From Ensifer sp. LC163 (GTDB taxonomy: Bacteria; Pseudomonadota; Alphaproteobacteria; Rhizobiales; Rhizobiaceae): a stretch of DNA of 64,000 bases. A program made the position numbers and the translations under genes. Below are positions 43,223-52,073 of the stretch, piece after piece. Below the pieces are notes generated by a model, which was given only the letters and a program-made list of their open reading frames with translations, was not told the DNA's origin and ran no database searches. Where the stretch lies: contig NZ_MBSS01000045.1 in NCBI RefSeq assembly GCF_001695855.1, positions 62,001 through 126,000 on the forward strand, in the 5' to 3' direction. Every line of letters starts with the position of its first letter. The stretch's first letter is position 1.

Positions 43223-43870
43223 TCAGAACTTCACGCCGATACCGACGGTGAATTGATGCTGGTCGAGATCGACGTTGATGCCGCCGATGTCCTTGTCGCC
43301 ATAGTCGTTGTAGCGGTATTCGGCTCGGCCAAACATGCTGTCGGTGAAGGCGTAGTCGACGCCCGCACCGATCGTCCAGCCATTGAAGGTTTCCTTTTCC
43401 TTGGAAGCCCCCGGCACATCAACGAATCCGCGTGTAATTGCCCAACCGCCGGTCGCATAGACAAGCGCCTTTTCATGGGCGACGTAACCGAGGCGGCCGC
43501 GGACGGAGCCGGACACATCAGTCCCGACTTCCGGAGAAGCACCGAAGATATCGAAGGTCTTGTCGTTCCAGTTATAACTGACATCGCCCTCGATGCCGTA
43601 GACCCAATCGCCTTGCTGATAGTTGTAGCCGGCGAAGGCACCGAGAAGGCCACCATTGAAGTCCTCAGAAGCATTTGCACCAGGCGCGCTGAAGTCGCCA
43701 TTAAGCCAGCCGCCACCGCCTTGCAGACCGACATAGCCGCCCGTCCAGACAAAGGTAGGCGCGGCTTCCACCAGGGGCACCGGCTCGAGATTTTCGGTCA
43801 GATCGGCGGCCGATGCAGCGGGCGCAAGAGCGGCAGTAGCAAAGATTGCAACAAGCACATGCCTGATCAT
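43223..43870 (-). CDS. Outer membrane beta-barrel protein (Omp25/porin-like)
   Basis: 215 aa. Signal peptide cleaved near ASAAD (residue 20). Eight-strand barrel features: FVWTGGYVGLQGGGGWLNGDF, GGLLGAFAGYNYQQGDWVYGIEGD, GSVRGRLGYV, LVYATGGWAITRG, NGWTIGAGVDYAFTDSMFGRAEYRYNDYG and a final aromatic F (VGIGVKF), as in Omp25/Omp31-type proteins of Rhizobiales. Start ATG 43870 after GAGGCAT. Confidence 0.93.
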   Translation of the reverse strand: MIRHVLVAIFATAALAPAASAADLTENLEPVPLVEAAPTFVWTGGYVGLQGGGGWLNGDFSAPGANASEDFNGGLLGAFAGYNYQQGDWVYGIEGDVSYNWNDKTFDIFGASPEVGTDVSGSVRGRLGYVAHEKALVYATGGWAITRGFVDVPGASKEKETFNGWTIGAGVDYAFTDSMFGRAEYRYNDYGDKDIGGINVDLDQHQFTVGIGVKF

Positions 43871-44028
43871 CACAGATGCCTCCTGTTGGTCCGATAGCAA
43901 GATTACCAACTTATGTAGGGCGCGTCTGCCGAAAAGGCTCGCTTCGGAGCGGGAATAATAAATTTCTCTTTTAAATCATATGATTATACATTTCCAGTCA
44001 GCCAATTCTGAAGCTGGGCGCTACTTGA

Positions 44029-44511
44029 TCAATTGCCGCCGATGCGAGCGCCTTCGAGCCGGTCGCCGGGCTTGATGCCCAGGCGCTTGACGGTGCCGGC
44101 ATTGAGCTCCAGCACAAAGGCCACCGGTTCGCCCGAATCGATGATCGCCTCCGAGAACGGAACTGCATCCTGATGGATGGTGCGAACGATGCCGCGCTTG
44201 TCGACGAACAGCATATCGAGCGCCAGATGGGTGTTCTTCATCCACATCATGACCCGGCGCGTTTCGCCGAAATCGAACAGCATCCCATGGTCAGGCGCCA
44301 TTGAGCGGCGAAACATCAGCCCCTGCTCGCGTTGATCGGCATCGATGGCAAGCTCGACCGTCAACTCATGGGCCTGGTTGTCTGCCGTCACCACACGCAT
44401 CCGGTCGGCGGTGAATTGCACCTCTGCAAACGCAGCAACGGCAAACAACAGCAGAGACAAAAAAAGCGCCATGGCGGCGCTTCTTGCAGAAAGGGTTCGA
44501 GCTATCGACAT
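44029..44511 (-). CDS. DUF192 domain protein, periplasmic
   Basis: 160 aa. Signal peptide (MALFLSLLLFAVAAFAE). DUF192 fold from about residue 40: ELAIDADQREQGLMFRRSMAPDHGMLFDFGE, VMMWMKNTHLALDMLFVDKRGIV and VLELNAGTVKRLGIKPGD. Function unknown. Its start overlaps the stop of the cold-shock gene (1 bp), so the two are one operon, an order common in Rhizobiales. Confidence 0.92.
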   Translation of the reverse strand: MSIARTLSARSAAMALFLSLLLFAVAAFAEVQFTADRMRVVTADNQAHELTVELAIDADQREQGLMFRRSMAPDHGMLFDFGETRRVMMWMKNTHLALDMLFVDKRGIVRTIHQDAVPFSEAIIDSGEPVAFVLELNAGTVKRLGIKPGDRLEGARIGGN

Positions 44512-45089
44512 CAGTGCGAACGGCTCGTCGGCGTTGGGCCGTCGGGATGGATCTCGGCCGCCATCAGGCCCTTTTCACCATCGCCGAAGCGCACGAGAAC
44601 TACCTGGCCGGGGCGAAGTTCGGTCAGTCCGAAACGGCGCAGCGTTTCCATATGCACGAAAATATCTTCCGTGCCCTCGCCGCGCGTCAGGAAGCCGAAC
44701 CCCTTGGTCCGGTTGAACCACTTGACGAGAACACGCTCGAGGCCGCTCGTCGGCGTGACCTGCACATGGGTTCTGATCGGCGGCAGCTGCGAGGGATGAA
44801 TGGCTGTCGACTGATCCATCGAGAGAATGCGGAAGGCCTGGTAGCCACGATCGCGTTTCTGGATGAGAGCCACGACCCGGGCCCCTTCGAGCACCGTCTG
44901 ATAACCGTCACGCCGCAGGCAGGTCACATGCACCAGTACGTCCTGCATGCCGTTATCGGGCACGATGAAGCCAAAGCCCTTGGCGACATCGAACCACTTG
45001 ATCACGCCGGTGATTTCGACGAGGTCGAGGGCGTCGCTGCCAAAGTCGTCATCATGCATGACGTCTTTTGAAGATGTCCTATCCGCCAT
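44511..45089 (-). CDS. Protein with two cold-shock domains
   Basis: 192 aa. Two CspA-type domains: about residues 25-92 (GVIKWFDVAKGFGFIVPDNGMQDVLVHVT) and 117-182 (VLVKWFNRTKGFGFLTRGEGTEDIFVHME), each with the FGF and VHV/VHM RNA-binding motifs. A linker rich in Pro/Thr separates them. Double-CSD proteins of rhizobia bind RNA or single-stranded DNA and act as RNA chaperones. Upstream region 45090-45286 holds the promoter of this gene and gloA. Confidence 0.93.
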   Translation of the reverse strand: MADRTSSKDVMHDDDFGSDALDLVEITGVIKWFDVAKGFGFIVPDNGMQDVLVHVTCLRRDGYQTVLEGARVVALIQKRDRGYQAFRILSMDQSTAIHPSQLPPIRTHVQVTPTSGLERVLVKWFNRTKGFGFLTRGEGTEDIFVHMETLRRFGLTELRPGQVVLVRFGDGEKGLMAAEIHPDGPTPTSRSH

Positions 45090-45286
45090 TCTCTCCCAGC
45101 CCCTCGTTTACGCGCGACTACCGACTACAGTTAACTGATTCTTATTGACTAGAATAACATCGTCCCGCCGCTGATGCGCAAGACCCTCGGCGTATTTTGG
45201 CCTGGGCCGAATGTAGGGACGCAGCCTTGCCTCTGGCTTGCTGGCAGATCAGTATACGCCATCTTCTTCGAAACAGGGACATTGCA

Positions 45287-45727
45287 ATGCGTTATCTGCA
45301 CACGATGGTTCGCGTCAAAAATCTGGACGAGGCCTTGAAGTTCTACTGCACGATTTTCGGCCTCAGCGAAATCCGTCGCTACGAGAACGAAAAGGGCCGT
45401 TTCACGCTTGTCTTCCTGGCCGCCCCCGGCGATCTTGACCGGGCAAAGGGCAAGCTCTCGCCGTGCCTCGAACTCACCTACAATTGGGACAGCGAAGATT
45501 ATACAGGCGGCCGGAACTTTGGTCACCTGGCCTATGAGGTGGATGACATCTATGGCTTCTGCCAGCATCTGATGGACAATGGCGTGACCATCAACCGTCC
45601 GCCGCGCGATGGGCACATGGCCTTCGTGCGCTCGCCCGACGGCATTTCGATCGAGATCCTGCAGAAGGGCGAAAATCGACCCACGCAAGAGCCCTGGGCC
45701 TCGATGGCCAACACCGGCGCCTGGTAA
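45287..45727 (+). CDS. gloA: Lactoylglutathione lyase (glyoxalase I)
   Basis: 146 aa, normal. Converts the methylglyoxal-glutathione hemithioacetal to S-lactoylglutathione. Visible: LHTMVRVKNLDEALKFYCTIFGL (metal His), LELTYNWDSEDYTGGRNFGHLAYEVDD (metal Glu and His), DPDGISIEILQ-type end RSPDGISIEIL. Start ATG 45287 gives the standard MRYLHTMVRV N-terminus; upstream frame is not used. Confidence 0.95.
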   Translation: MRYLHTMVRVKNLDEALKFYCTIFGLSEIRRYENEKGRFTLVFLAAPGDLDRAKGKLSPCLELTYNWDSEDYTGGRNFGHLAYEVDDIYGFCQHLMDNGVTINRPPRDGHMAFVRSPDGISIEILQKGENRPTQEPWASMANTGAW

Positions 45728-46077
45728 GCCTCGCGCAATTCTGACCGCCGATGATCGACGTCTGCAGCCGGGAGTTCCGGCTTGGCAAAGTCGAGTCGCG
45801 GATCCGTTGAAATAATGAATGATCCGGGGCCCGGCACCGACACCGGGCCTTTGCATGCTAAGCGCATGTGGGCTCAAGGTTAGCGCCAGTTTACAAATCA
45901 CGTATCGTTCAGTAACTTCCGCGCGAAACGTTGATACGGGGTTCTATCCGCGATGTCTCGTGGCGACGCCCCCTAACTGTATTTGGCCTAATCCTTCCCG
46001 CGGCGATCCGTTTGGCCCGCCGCGCGAAATTCGTTTTCGTTTGTTCTGGGCGATGTTTCGGAACTGAGACTTAATGC
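45728..46077. other. Intergenic region upstream of the M15 lipoprotein gene
   Basis: 350 bp. A hairpin GGGGCCCGGcaccgacaCCGGGCCT at 45827-45851 may end gloA, with a T-rich tail. The rest carries no recognised gene and likely holds the promoter for the gene at 46078. Confidence 0.45.
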
Positions 46078-47514
46078 ATGGAAAGGCGACGATCTCGCCA
46101 ATCATGCACGGAGAGCGGGGATAGGACGTTGCAACATCGGGAAACCAAGAGGGCGCTGCTGTCGTCAATTGGCCGCGCAACCGCGATATCCGTTTCACTG
46201 CTCGCCTTGAGCGGCTGCGTGTCCGCTGTGGCCGACAGCGAAGCCGCGAACGCGCTGAAAGTCGAGGAAGCGCAAGAATCGCTGCAGGTCGCCGATTCGA
46301 CCCAGGCCGGCGCGACTGTTCGCGACGCCCAGGTATCGGCGGTCGGCAGCAACCCGCAGGCAACCCAGGGCAATGGCGCCCTCGTGCCGGGGCAAGACCC
46401 CGCACAACAGGCTGGATCGCTGACGATGCAGAGCACCGGCCTGCGAGCAGCCTCCTCCAGTATCTATGGCCAGGTTCCGGCGGACGGCCAGGCGGCTGCG
46501 ACGGGCGCACAGCCGCAGGCGACGGGCTCCATCCCGGCCACGGGCGCTGCCCAGCCGACCATGAACGCAACGACGAACAGTCTTTTCAGCGGCAACCGGG
46601 GACAGGGGCAAACTCAGCCTCAACCCCAACCCCAACCGATCATCCAGCCGCAGCAGGGCGCCTCGAACGACACCTCCGGCGCGCCGTCGGATACGGCTGT
46701 GATGGCCTATGCCTCTCCGGAGGGAGCCACCCTTCCCGCCTCCGTACCGCTGCCCTTGAGTGCGCAGGCTGCCCTCGGCGGAAAGACGTCGCGTGTGCTG
46801 CAACCCGTGCAGGCCGCCGAGCAGGCGCAGGCAACGACGGAAGTTGCCCAGACGATGACGGCCGCGCCGGACGGCAAGACCAGCGAGAACGATTCCAAGG
46901 AAGAGCCGAAGACCTGGACCCTTGCGAGCCTTTTTGCCGGCAAGCGCAAGGAGAAGCAGCAGCAGGTAACGGCGCGCGCAGCGCAGCCCGCCGAAAAAAA
47001 GACCATCACCACCAGCAATGCCAGCCAACCGCAAATGGCTTCGCTCGCCTACAATGGCCTGCCCGGCGTCAAGATGAGTCCGCTGTTCAGCGTCGCGCAT
47101 GAAGACCATGCAGCAGATGAAGAGGACGCGCCCGTTCAGCTCGCCTCGCTTTCCGGCCTTGCTCGCCTGGCGCCAAGCGGCCTCATCCTGCAGACCGAAA
47201 AGGTCGAGGCCGGCTGCTTCAAGCCGGAACTGATGCAGATGCTGAAGCAGGTGGAGACGCGTTACGGCCGCCAAGTCATGGTGACTTCGGGCCTGCGTCC
47301 GATCAAGGTCAACCGCGCGAAGCAATCCCTCCATACGCGCTGCGAAGCGGCCGACATCCAGGTCCAGGGCGTCAGCAAGTGGGAATTGGCAGATTTCCTG
47401 CGCAGCATTCCCGGGCGCGGCGGCGTCGGCACCTACTGCCACACGGAATCGGTTCATATCGACATCGGCGCGCAGCGCGACTGGAACTGGCGTTGCCGCC
47501 GCAGCAAGGGCTGA
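46078..47514 (+). CDS. Lipoprotein with C-terminal M15-type (DUF882/YcbK) peptidase domain
   Basis: 478 aa. N-terminal signal with lipobox LLALSGC (Cys at about residue 43). Long Ala/Gln/Pro-rich low-complexity part (about 60-330; GQTQPQPQPQPIIQPQ), and a C-terminal domain (about 375-478) with VTSGLRPIKVNRAKQSLHTRCEAADI and VGTYCHTESVHIDIGAQRDWNW, matching M15-like carboxypeptidase zinc ligands (HTRCEAAD; HIDIG). Anchored envelope enzyme acting on peptidoglycan. Start ATG 46078 may be too early; a later start before the signal peptide is possible. Confidence 0.85.
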   Translation: MERRRSRQSCTESGDRTLQHRETKRALLSSIGRATAISVSLLALSGCVSAVADSEAANALKVEEAQESLQVADSTQAGATVRDAQVSAVGSNPQATQGNGALVPGQDPAQQAGSLTMQSTGLRAASSSIYGQVPADGQAAATGAQPQATGSIPATGAAQPTMNATTNSLFSGNRGQGQTQPQPQPQPIIQPQQGASNDTSGAPSDTAVMAYASPEGATLPASVPLPLSAQAALGGKTSRVLQPVQAAEQAQATTEVAQTMTAAPDGKTSENDSKEEPKTWTLASLFAGKRKEKQQQVTARAAQPAEKKTITTSNASQPQMASLAYNGLPGVKMSPLFSVAHEDHAADEEDAPVQLASLSGLARLAPSGLILQTEKVEAGCFKPELMQMLKQVETRYGRQVMVTSGLRPIKVNRAKQSLHTRCEAADIQVQGVSKWELADFLRSIPGRGGVGTYCHTESVHIDIGAQRDWNWRCRRSKG

Positions 47515-47604
47515 ACGCAAGCCCTTGTTTCGACGGGTTAATCCACAGAATCCGCCCCCTGCTCCCTGCCTGTGCATTTTTTACAGAAAAATGAAAATTG
47601 ACGC

Positions 47605-47633
47605 TTGCGGTAATCAAATCGCCTGACTATAAG
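47605..47633 (+). promoter_or_regulatory. Promoter of tRNA-Glu copy 1
   Basis: -35 TTGCGG (47605-47610), 17-bp spacer, -10 TATAAG (47628-47633), 17 bp before the tRNA. The same layout recurs before copies 2 (TTGCAG 47889-47894, TATAAG 47912-47917) and 3 (TTGCAG 48162-48167, TATAAG 48185-48190), so these are likely real promoters. Confidence 0.75.
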
Positions 47634-47650
47634 ACGCCGACACAGCAAGT

Positions 47651-47725
47651 GCGCCCTTCGTCTATCGGTTAGGACACCAGATTTTCATTCTGGGAAGAGG
47701 GGTTCGACTCCCCTAGGGCGTGCCA
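47651..47725 (+). tRNA. tRNA-Glu (anticodon TTC), copy 1
   Basis: 75 nt with CCA. Acceptor GCGCCCT / AGGGCGT (first pair G-T), anticodon stem CCAGA/TCTGG around TTTTCAT, T arm AGGGG-TTCGACT-CCCCT. Identical to copies 2 and 3. Confidence 0.98.
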
Positions 47726-47888
47726 CTGTGACCCTCCCCTTCAAATGATTTCCCTGCTCGTGAGCGGCAGTTCTGCATCCAGAATCCGACGCGCGCTCGA
47801 TTATGTGTCGCTCTCCGGGACGACCGGGTGGTGGCAGATTTTTCCGGTTCTTTTCACAGGAAAAGCGCGCGAATTCTCAGATTACCGC

Positions 47889-47917
47889 TTGCAGTCTGCA
47901 AAGGCGCTGCCTATAAG
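47889..47917 (+). promoter_or_regulatory. Promoter of tRNA-Glu copy 2
   Basis: TTGCAG (47889-47894), 17-bp spacer, TATAAG (47912-47917), then a conserved GGCGCCCACACAGCAAGT discriminator leading to the tRNA at 47935. Confidence 0.75.
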
Positions 47918-47934
47918 GCGCCCACACAGCAAGT

Positions 47935-48009
47935 GCGCCCTTCGTCTATCGGTTAGGACACCAGATTTTCATTCTGGGAAGAGGGGTTCGACTCCCCTAG
48001 GGCGTGCCA
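47935..48009 (+). tRNA. tRNA-Glu (anticodon TTC), copy 2
   Basis: Same 75-nt sequence as copy 1; 284 bp downstream of it. Confidence 0.98.
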
Positions 48010-48161
48010 CTGTGATCCTTTCCCCAGCACATTCGCTACAGATTTGACGCCGATTGCGTGGTCCATGCTCCCCTCTGTGTCGGCCACGGGCACGGTGTTT
48101 TTAACCCGTGATTTTTCCTGCATTTTCCACAGAAAAACCTCGAAAATCCTGACATTAGCGC

Positions 48162-48190
48162 TTGCAGCTGGCAAAAGCGCTGACTATAAG
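48162..48190 (+). promoter_or_regulatory. Promoter of tRNA-Glu copy 3
   Basis: TTGCAG (48162-48167), 17-bp spacer, TATAAG (48185-48190), conserved discriminator before the tRNA at 48208. Confidence 0.75.
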
Positions 48191-48207
48191 ACGCCCACAC
48201 AGCAAGT

Positions 48208-48282
48208 GCGCCCTTCGTCTATCGGTTAGGACACCAGATTTTCATTCTGGGAAGAGGGGTTCGACTCCCCTAGGGCGTGCCA
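48208..48282 (+). tRNA. tRNA-Glu (anticodon TTC), copy 3
   Basis: Same 75-nt sequence as copies 1 and 2; 273 bp downstream of copy 2. Confidence 0.98.
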
Positions 48283-48450
48283 CTGTGTTGACCTCCCCCA
48301 CGCCGCAAACGTCGACCGCGCTCACGCTGCGGCTGAACGTCATTCTTTTGGCGGGACCGCTGCCGTATCCGCTCAGGCAACACCGATGGATTTCTGTCGT
48401 CGTCTTCGCGGAAAAGGCATAGTATCCGAAGAGGAATTGATTGCGGCCAC

Positions 48451-48554
48451 TACAGCGCCGCGCGTCTATTTAGACGCGCAAAGGTCGCTGTAACACTTTG
48501 AGTTGCTGCATAATTTTATCCTTAAATCGATTCCGATTTAAGGAATTATGCAGT
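48451..48554 (-). repeat. Dispersed palindromic repeat, copy 2
   Basis: Reverse-orientation copy of 43045-43148, with the same two hairpins (GCGCGTC-TATTTA-GACGCGC and the AATTCCTTAAATCGGAATCG palindrome). Lies between tRNA-Glu copy 3 and tRNA-Glu(CTC). Confidence 0.85.
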
Positions 48555-48589
48555 AGGCCGTGATCGCGAGCCCTCAGCGACCAGCGTGG

Positions 48590-48664
48590 GCGCCCATCGT
48601 CTAGCGGTCAGGACGCCGCCCTCTCACGGCGGCAACACGGGTTCGATTCCCGTTGGGCGTGCCA
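48590..48664 (+). tRNA. tRNA-Glu (anticodon CTC)
   Basis: 75 nt with CCA. Acceptor GCGCCCA / TGGGCGT, anticodon stem CCGCC/GGCGG around CTCTCAC, T arm ACGGG-TTCGATT-CCCGT. Reads GAG codons. Confidence 0.97.
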
Positions 48665-48738
48665 GTCCTCACAGAGCAGTTTGGCTGGTCAAACCAAATC
48701 GTTGGTTCGGATGAGCCAGCCGCGTTTCGAGCGCGCCG

Positions 48739-50541
48739 TCAAACCGCTTTCGCGGCATCGGTGACGCGAATCTGGACCCGCCGTTGCCCCTGCCACAGAT
48801 CCGCTGAAACCGAACCCGCGACGTGCATGGAGGCGCCGCGGCTCGAAAGAAGAAAATCGCCAAGCGGGGTCTCGGTTGCGCGAAAGGCGATGCCATCGAG
48901 ACGACTGCCGTCCTGCCCCTCGAGCGTCACCTTGACGTGGTTGGCTCCCACTTGCCGGCTGTCGCGCAGTCGGTGCTGCGGGAAGGCGAAGACCGGCTGC
49001 GGATGGGCGGAGCCGTAAGGCCCGGCCTGCTCCAGCAGATCGATCAGTTCCAGTGTTGCCCCCGACGCGCCGAGCGCACCATCTACCTTCAGCGTCTGTA
49101 CCGCAACGAGGTCGCGCACGGCGACTTCGGCCTTCTCCTCGAAGAACTGCCGCAACCGGCCGAGCTTCGTCCGCTCGACCGTCAGGCCCGCCGCCATCGC
49201 GTGACCGCCGCCCTTCACCAAAAATCCGCCGTCGACGGCAGCACGAACCATCTTTCCCATGTCGAAACCAGCGATCGATCGGCCGGATCCCGTCCCCCGG
49301 CCAATCGGATCGAAGGCGATGGCGAAGGTCGGACGGCGGAACTTCTCTTTTATTCTCGCTGCAATCAGCCCGACTATCCCCGGATGCCAGTTCTCCCGTG
49401 CCGTCACGATCACCGAGGCGCCCTCACCCGTGCCGTATTCGGCCAGAACCTCGGCTTCGGCTTCAGCCAGCATCGCAGCCTCCATTGCCTGCCGCTCGCG
49501 GTTGAGTTCGTCGAGCCGTGCCGCGATCGTTTCAGCGGCGGCACTATCGCCCATCGTCAACAGGCGGCTGCCAAGCGCCGCGTCGCCAATTCGGCCGCCG
49601 GCATTGATGCGTGGCCCGACCAGAAACCCGAGATGATACGGCGTCACCGGACCGCCGATCGCCGCCTTGCGCAACAGGGCCGCCAGCCCGACATTGCCCA
49701 TGTGCCGGGCTGCAATCAGCCCCTTGACGACGTAGGCGCGATTGAGCCCCTTGAGCGGCACCACGTCACAAACGGTTGCCAGCGCCACGAGGTCGAGCTG
49801 TGCCAACAGATCGAAAGACCCGACGCGCGCGTCACCGGCGGCACGCAGCACACGCACCGTATTGACGAGAACGAGATAGACGACGCCGGCCGCGCAAAGG
49901 TGTCCCTGACCGGAGAGATCGTCCTCGCGGTTGGGGTTGACGAGCGCATGGCATGGCGGCAGCGACGAGCCGACCTGGTGATGGTCGATGACGACCACAT
50001 CGACGCTGCGCTGCGCTGCCACGGCAAGCGCCTCGTGGCTGGTCGAGCCGCAATCGACAGTGACGATGAGCCTGGCGCCATTGTCGATCAACTGTTCGAT
50101 CGCCTGTGGGTTGGGGCCATACCCCTCGAAGATACGATCGGGGATATAGATCTCGGCCTCGAGCCCGAAATGTTTGAGGAAACGCGCCATCAGCGCCGAC
50201 GAGGCGGCGCCGTCTACGTCGTAGTCGCCGAAGATCACCACCTTCTCGCGCCTGGAAATCGCCATCGCCAGGCGCTCGGCCGCCTTACGGCAGTCGGTCA
50301 TGGTATCGGGATCCGGCATCAGCGAGCGAAGCGTCGGGTCGAGGAAGACCGCCGCATCGTCGAGCGTTACTCCGCGCCCGGCAAGCACGCGGCCGATCAG
50401 ATCGGAATAGCCATGGACCTGGCTGATCGCCAGCGCCCGGTTCTGTCCGGCCTGGTCGAGACGCGACACCCAGCGTTGACCGCTGATCGATCGTTCCACG
50501 CCAAGGAAAGCTCGCTGTATCGGATCTACCGGTTCTTCCAT
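48739..50541 (-). CDS. recJ: Single-stranded-DNA-specific exonuclease RecJ
   Basis: 600 aa, normal. A 5'-3' exonuclease in recombination and mismatch repair. DHH motifs: IFGDYDVDGAASSALMARFL (about residues 99-118), VDCGSTSHEAL, VVIDHHQVGSSLPPCHALVNP, and LGPRINAGGRIGDAALG-type LVGPRINAGGRIGDAALG; C-terminal DHHA1 with FVKGGGHAMAAGLT. Start ATG 50541 gives MEEPVDPIQRAFLGVERS; a longer frame passes through the terminator of hom. TTGTTC/GAACAA repeat lies 23 bp upstream. Confidence 0.95.
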   Translation of the reverse strand: MEEPVDPIQRAFLGVERSISGQRWVSRLDQAGQNRALAISQVHGYSDLIGRVLAGRGVTLDDAAVFLDPTLRSLMPDPDTMTDCRKAAERLAMAISRREKVVIFGDYDVDGAASSALMARFLKHFGLEAEIYIPDRIFEGYGPNPQAIEQLIDNGARLIVTVDCGSTSHEALAVAAQRSVDVVVIDHHQVGSSLPPCHALVNPNREDDLSGQGHLCAAGVVYLVLVNTVRVLRAAGDARVGSFDLLAQLDLVALATVCDVVPLKGLNRAYVVKGLIAARHMGNVGLAALLRKAAIGGPVTPYHLGFLVGPRINAGGRIGDAALGSRLLTMGDSAAAETIAARLDELNRERQAMEAAMLAEAEAEVLAEYGTGEGASVIVTARENWHPGIVGLIAARIKEKFRRPTFAIAFDPIGRGTGSGRSIAGFDMGKMVRAAVDGGFLVKGGGHAMAAGLTVERTKLGRLRQFFEEKAEVAVRDLVAVQTLKVDGALGASGATLELIDLLEQAGPYGSAHPQPVFAFPQHRLRDSRQVGANHVKVTLEGQDGSRLDGIAFRATETPLGDFLLSSRGASMHVAGSVSADLWQGQRRVQIRVTDAAKAV

Positions 50542-50604
50542 GCTGTCCACCTGCCTCAATCTTTTGTTCTTAGCGAACAATGCGCGCATGCAAAACCCGG
50601 CATG

Positions 50605-50643
50605 AAAAAGGCCCCACCGACACCAATGGTCGATGGGGCCCTT
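50605..50643 (-). terminator. Terminator of hom
   Basis: On the minus strand, stem GGCCCCA / TGGGGCC (50610-50616 and 50634-50640) with an inner CGAC/GTCG, followed by TTTTT. Lies 24 bp past the hom stop codon and before recJ. Confidence 0.8.
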
Positions 50644-50666
50644 TCTCAACAGTTTTGCGCTTTGAC

Positions 50667-51995
50667 TTAAGCTGCCTTCGGCCGCTCGATGCGGATCACC
50701 TGCGGCTCTCCGACCAGATAGCCCTCGCTCTTGATCGCCACGATCGCATCGCGCACCGAATGCTCGGCGGTCGCGTGCGTCACCAGGATGATCGTCTGCG
50801 GCTCGAATGATTCCTGCGGGTGCTTGGAATGCTGCATGATCGATTCCAGCGAGATACCGTTCTCGGCCATGCGCGAAGCAATGCTTGCAAAGACGCCGGT
50901 ACGATCGACGACCTTCAGGCGGATGAAGTAGCCGCCCTCGTGGCTCTGGATCTGCGCGCGCTTGTAGGGCAGCAACGCATTGGTCGGGCGGCCGAAGGCC
51001 GGCACGTGCTGCGCGCCAGGGCGGCTCTTGGCGATATCGGCGACGTCGCCAAGAACGGCGGACGCCGTCGCGTTGCCGCCGGCACCGGGGCCGACCATCA
51101 GCAGCTCGCCGAGAATATCGGATTCGATCGCGACCGCATTGGTGACGCCATCGACCTGGGCGATCACCGAATCATAGGGAACCATCGTCGGGTGCACCCG
51201 TTGCTCGATGCCGCTTTCGGTGCGCTGGGCGACACCGAGAAGCTTGATCCGATATCCGAGATCGGCGGCAGCATGAATATCATCGATGGAAATATTGGTG
51301 ATGCCCTCGAGATAGATGTCGTCGGCCGCGATCGCCGTACCGAAGGCCAGGCTCGTCAGGATCGACAGCTTGTGCGCGGTATCGTTGCCTTCGATGTCGA
51401 AAGCCGGGTCTGCCTCGGCATAACCGAGCCTCTGCGCTTCCTTCAGGCAGGCCTCGAATGAGAGCTCTTCCTTTTCCATCTTCGTCAGGATGTAGTTGCA
51501 GGTACCGTTCATGATCCCGTAGACGCGCGAGATCGTGTTGCCGGTCATGGATTCGCGCAGCGCCTTGATGACGGGAATGCCACCGGCAACGGCCGCTTCA
51601 TAGTTGAGCAGCGCGCCGTTGTTCTCGGCAATGGCTGCAAGCTCGATGCCGTGCGCAGCCAGCAACGCCTTGTTGGCGGTGACGACATGGATACCACGGT
51701 TAAGCGCCGTCTTGACCGCAGTGTACGCCGGATCGCCGGAGCCGCCCATCAGCTCAATGAAAACATCGATATCGGCCTTGGCCGCAAGCGAAACGGCATC
51801 GTCAAACCAGGTCGTCTTCGACAGGTCGACGCCGCGATCCCTAGAGCGGTCACGCGCCGTTACGGCTGTAATTTCGATTGCCCTGCCACATGTCGTTGCC
51901 AGCATCTCGTGACGATCCTGGAGGATTCGCACGAGCGAGGCACCGACGGTACCCAAGCCCGCAATGCCGATTTTGAGGGCATCTGCCATAGCCAT
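50667..51995 (-). CDS. hom: Homoserine dehydrogenase
   Basis: 442 aa. NAD(P)H reduction of aspartate semialdehyde to homoserine for Thr and Met. Visible: GIAGLGTVGASLVRILQ (nucleotide loop), VVTANKALLAAHG, GIMNGTCNYILTKME, the catalytic segment AEADPAFDIEGNDTAHKLSILTSLAFG, GPGAGGNATASAVLGD and a C-terminal ACT domain (about 355-430). In the order aminotransferase-hom-recJ; I expected glpX between hom and recJ as in other Rhizobiales, but it is not here. Confidence 0.96.
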   Translation of the reverse strand: MAMADALKIGIAGLGTVGASLVRILQDRHEMLATTCGRAIEITAVTARDRSRDRGVDLSKTTWFDDAVSLAAKADIDVFIELMGGSGDPAYTAVKTALNRGIHVVTANKALLAAHGIELAAIAENNGALLNYEAAVAGGIPVIKALRESMTGNTISRVYGIMNGTCNYILTKMEKEELSFEACLKEAQRLGYAEADPAFDIEGNDTAHKLSILTSLAFGTAIAADDIYLEGITNISIDDIHAAADLGYRIKLLGVAQRTESGIEQRVHPTMVPYDSVIAQVDGVTNAVAIESDILGELLMVGPGAGGNATASAVLGDVADIAKSRPGAQHVPAFGRPTNALLPYKRAQIQSHEGGYFIRLKVVDRTGVFASIASRMAENGISLESIMQHSKHPQESFEPQTIILVTHATAEHSVRDAIVAIKSEGYLVGEPQVIRIERPKAA

Positions 51996-52073
51996 TTCCT
52001 AACATGTGAGGGCGCCCCGCCAGAACGGCGGGGCCGTTGCAGTAGGGGCGCGCGCCTGGCACGCCCCCGTCTT

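Noticed and set aside
46195-47577. 460-codon minus-strand frame opposite the M15 lipoprotein
   Set aside because: Low-complexity Arg/Gly-rich product, antisense to a lipoprotein with signal and domain.
47651-48282. Regularly spaced repeats looking like an array
   Set aside because: The repeats are 75-nt tRNA-Glu genes with promoters, not CRISPR repeats.
48823-50670. 615-codon plus-strand frame opposite recJ
   Set aside because: Antisense of a complete RecJ.
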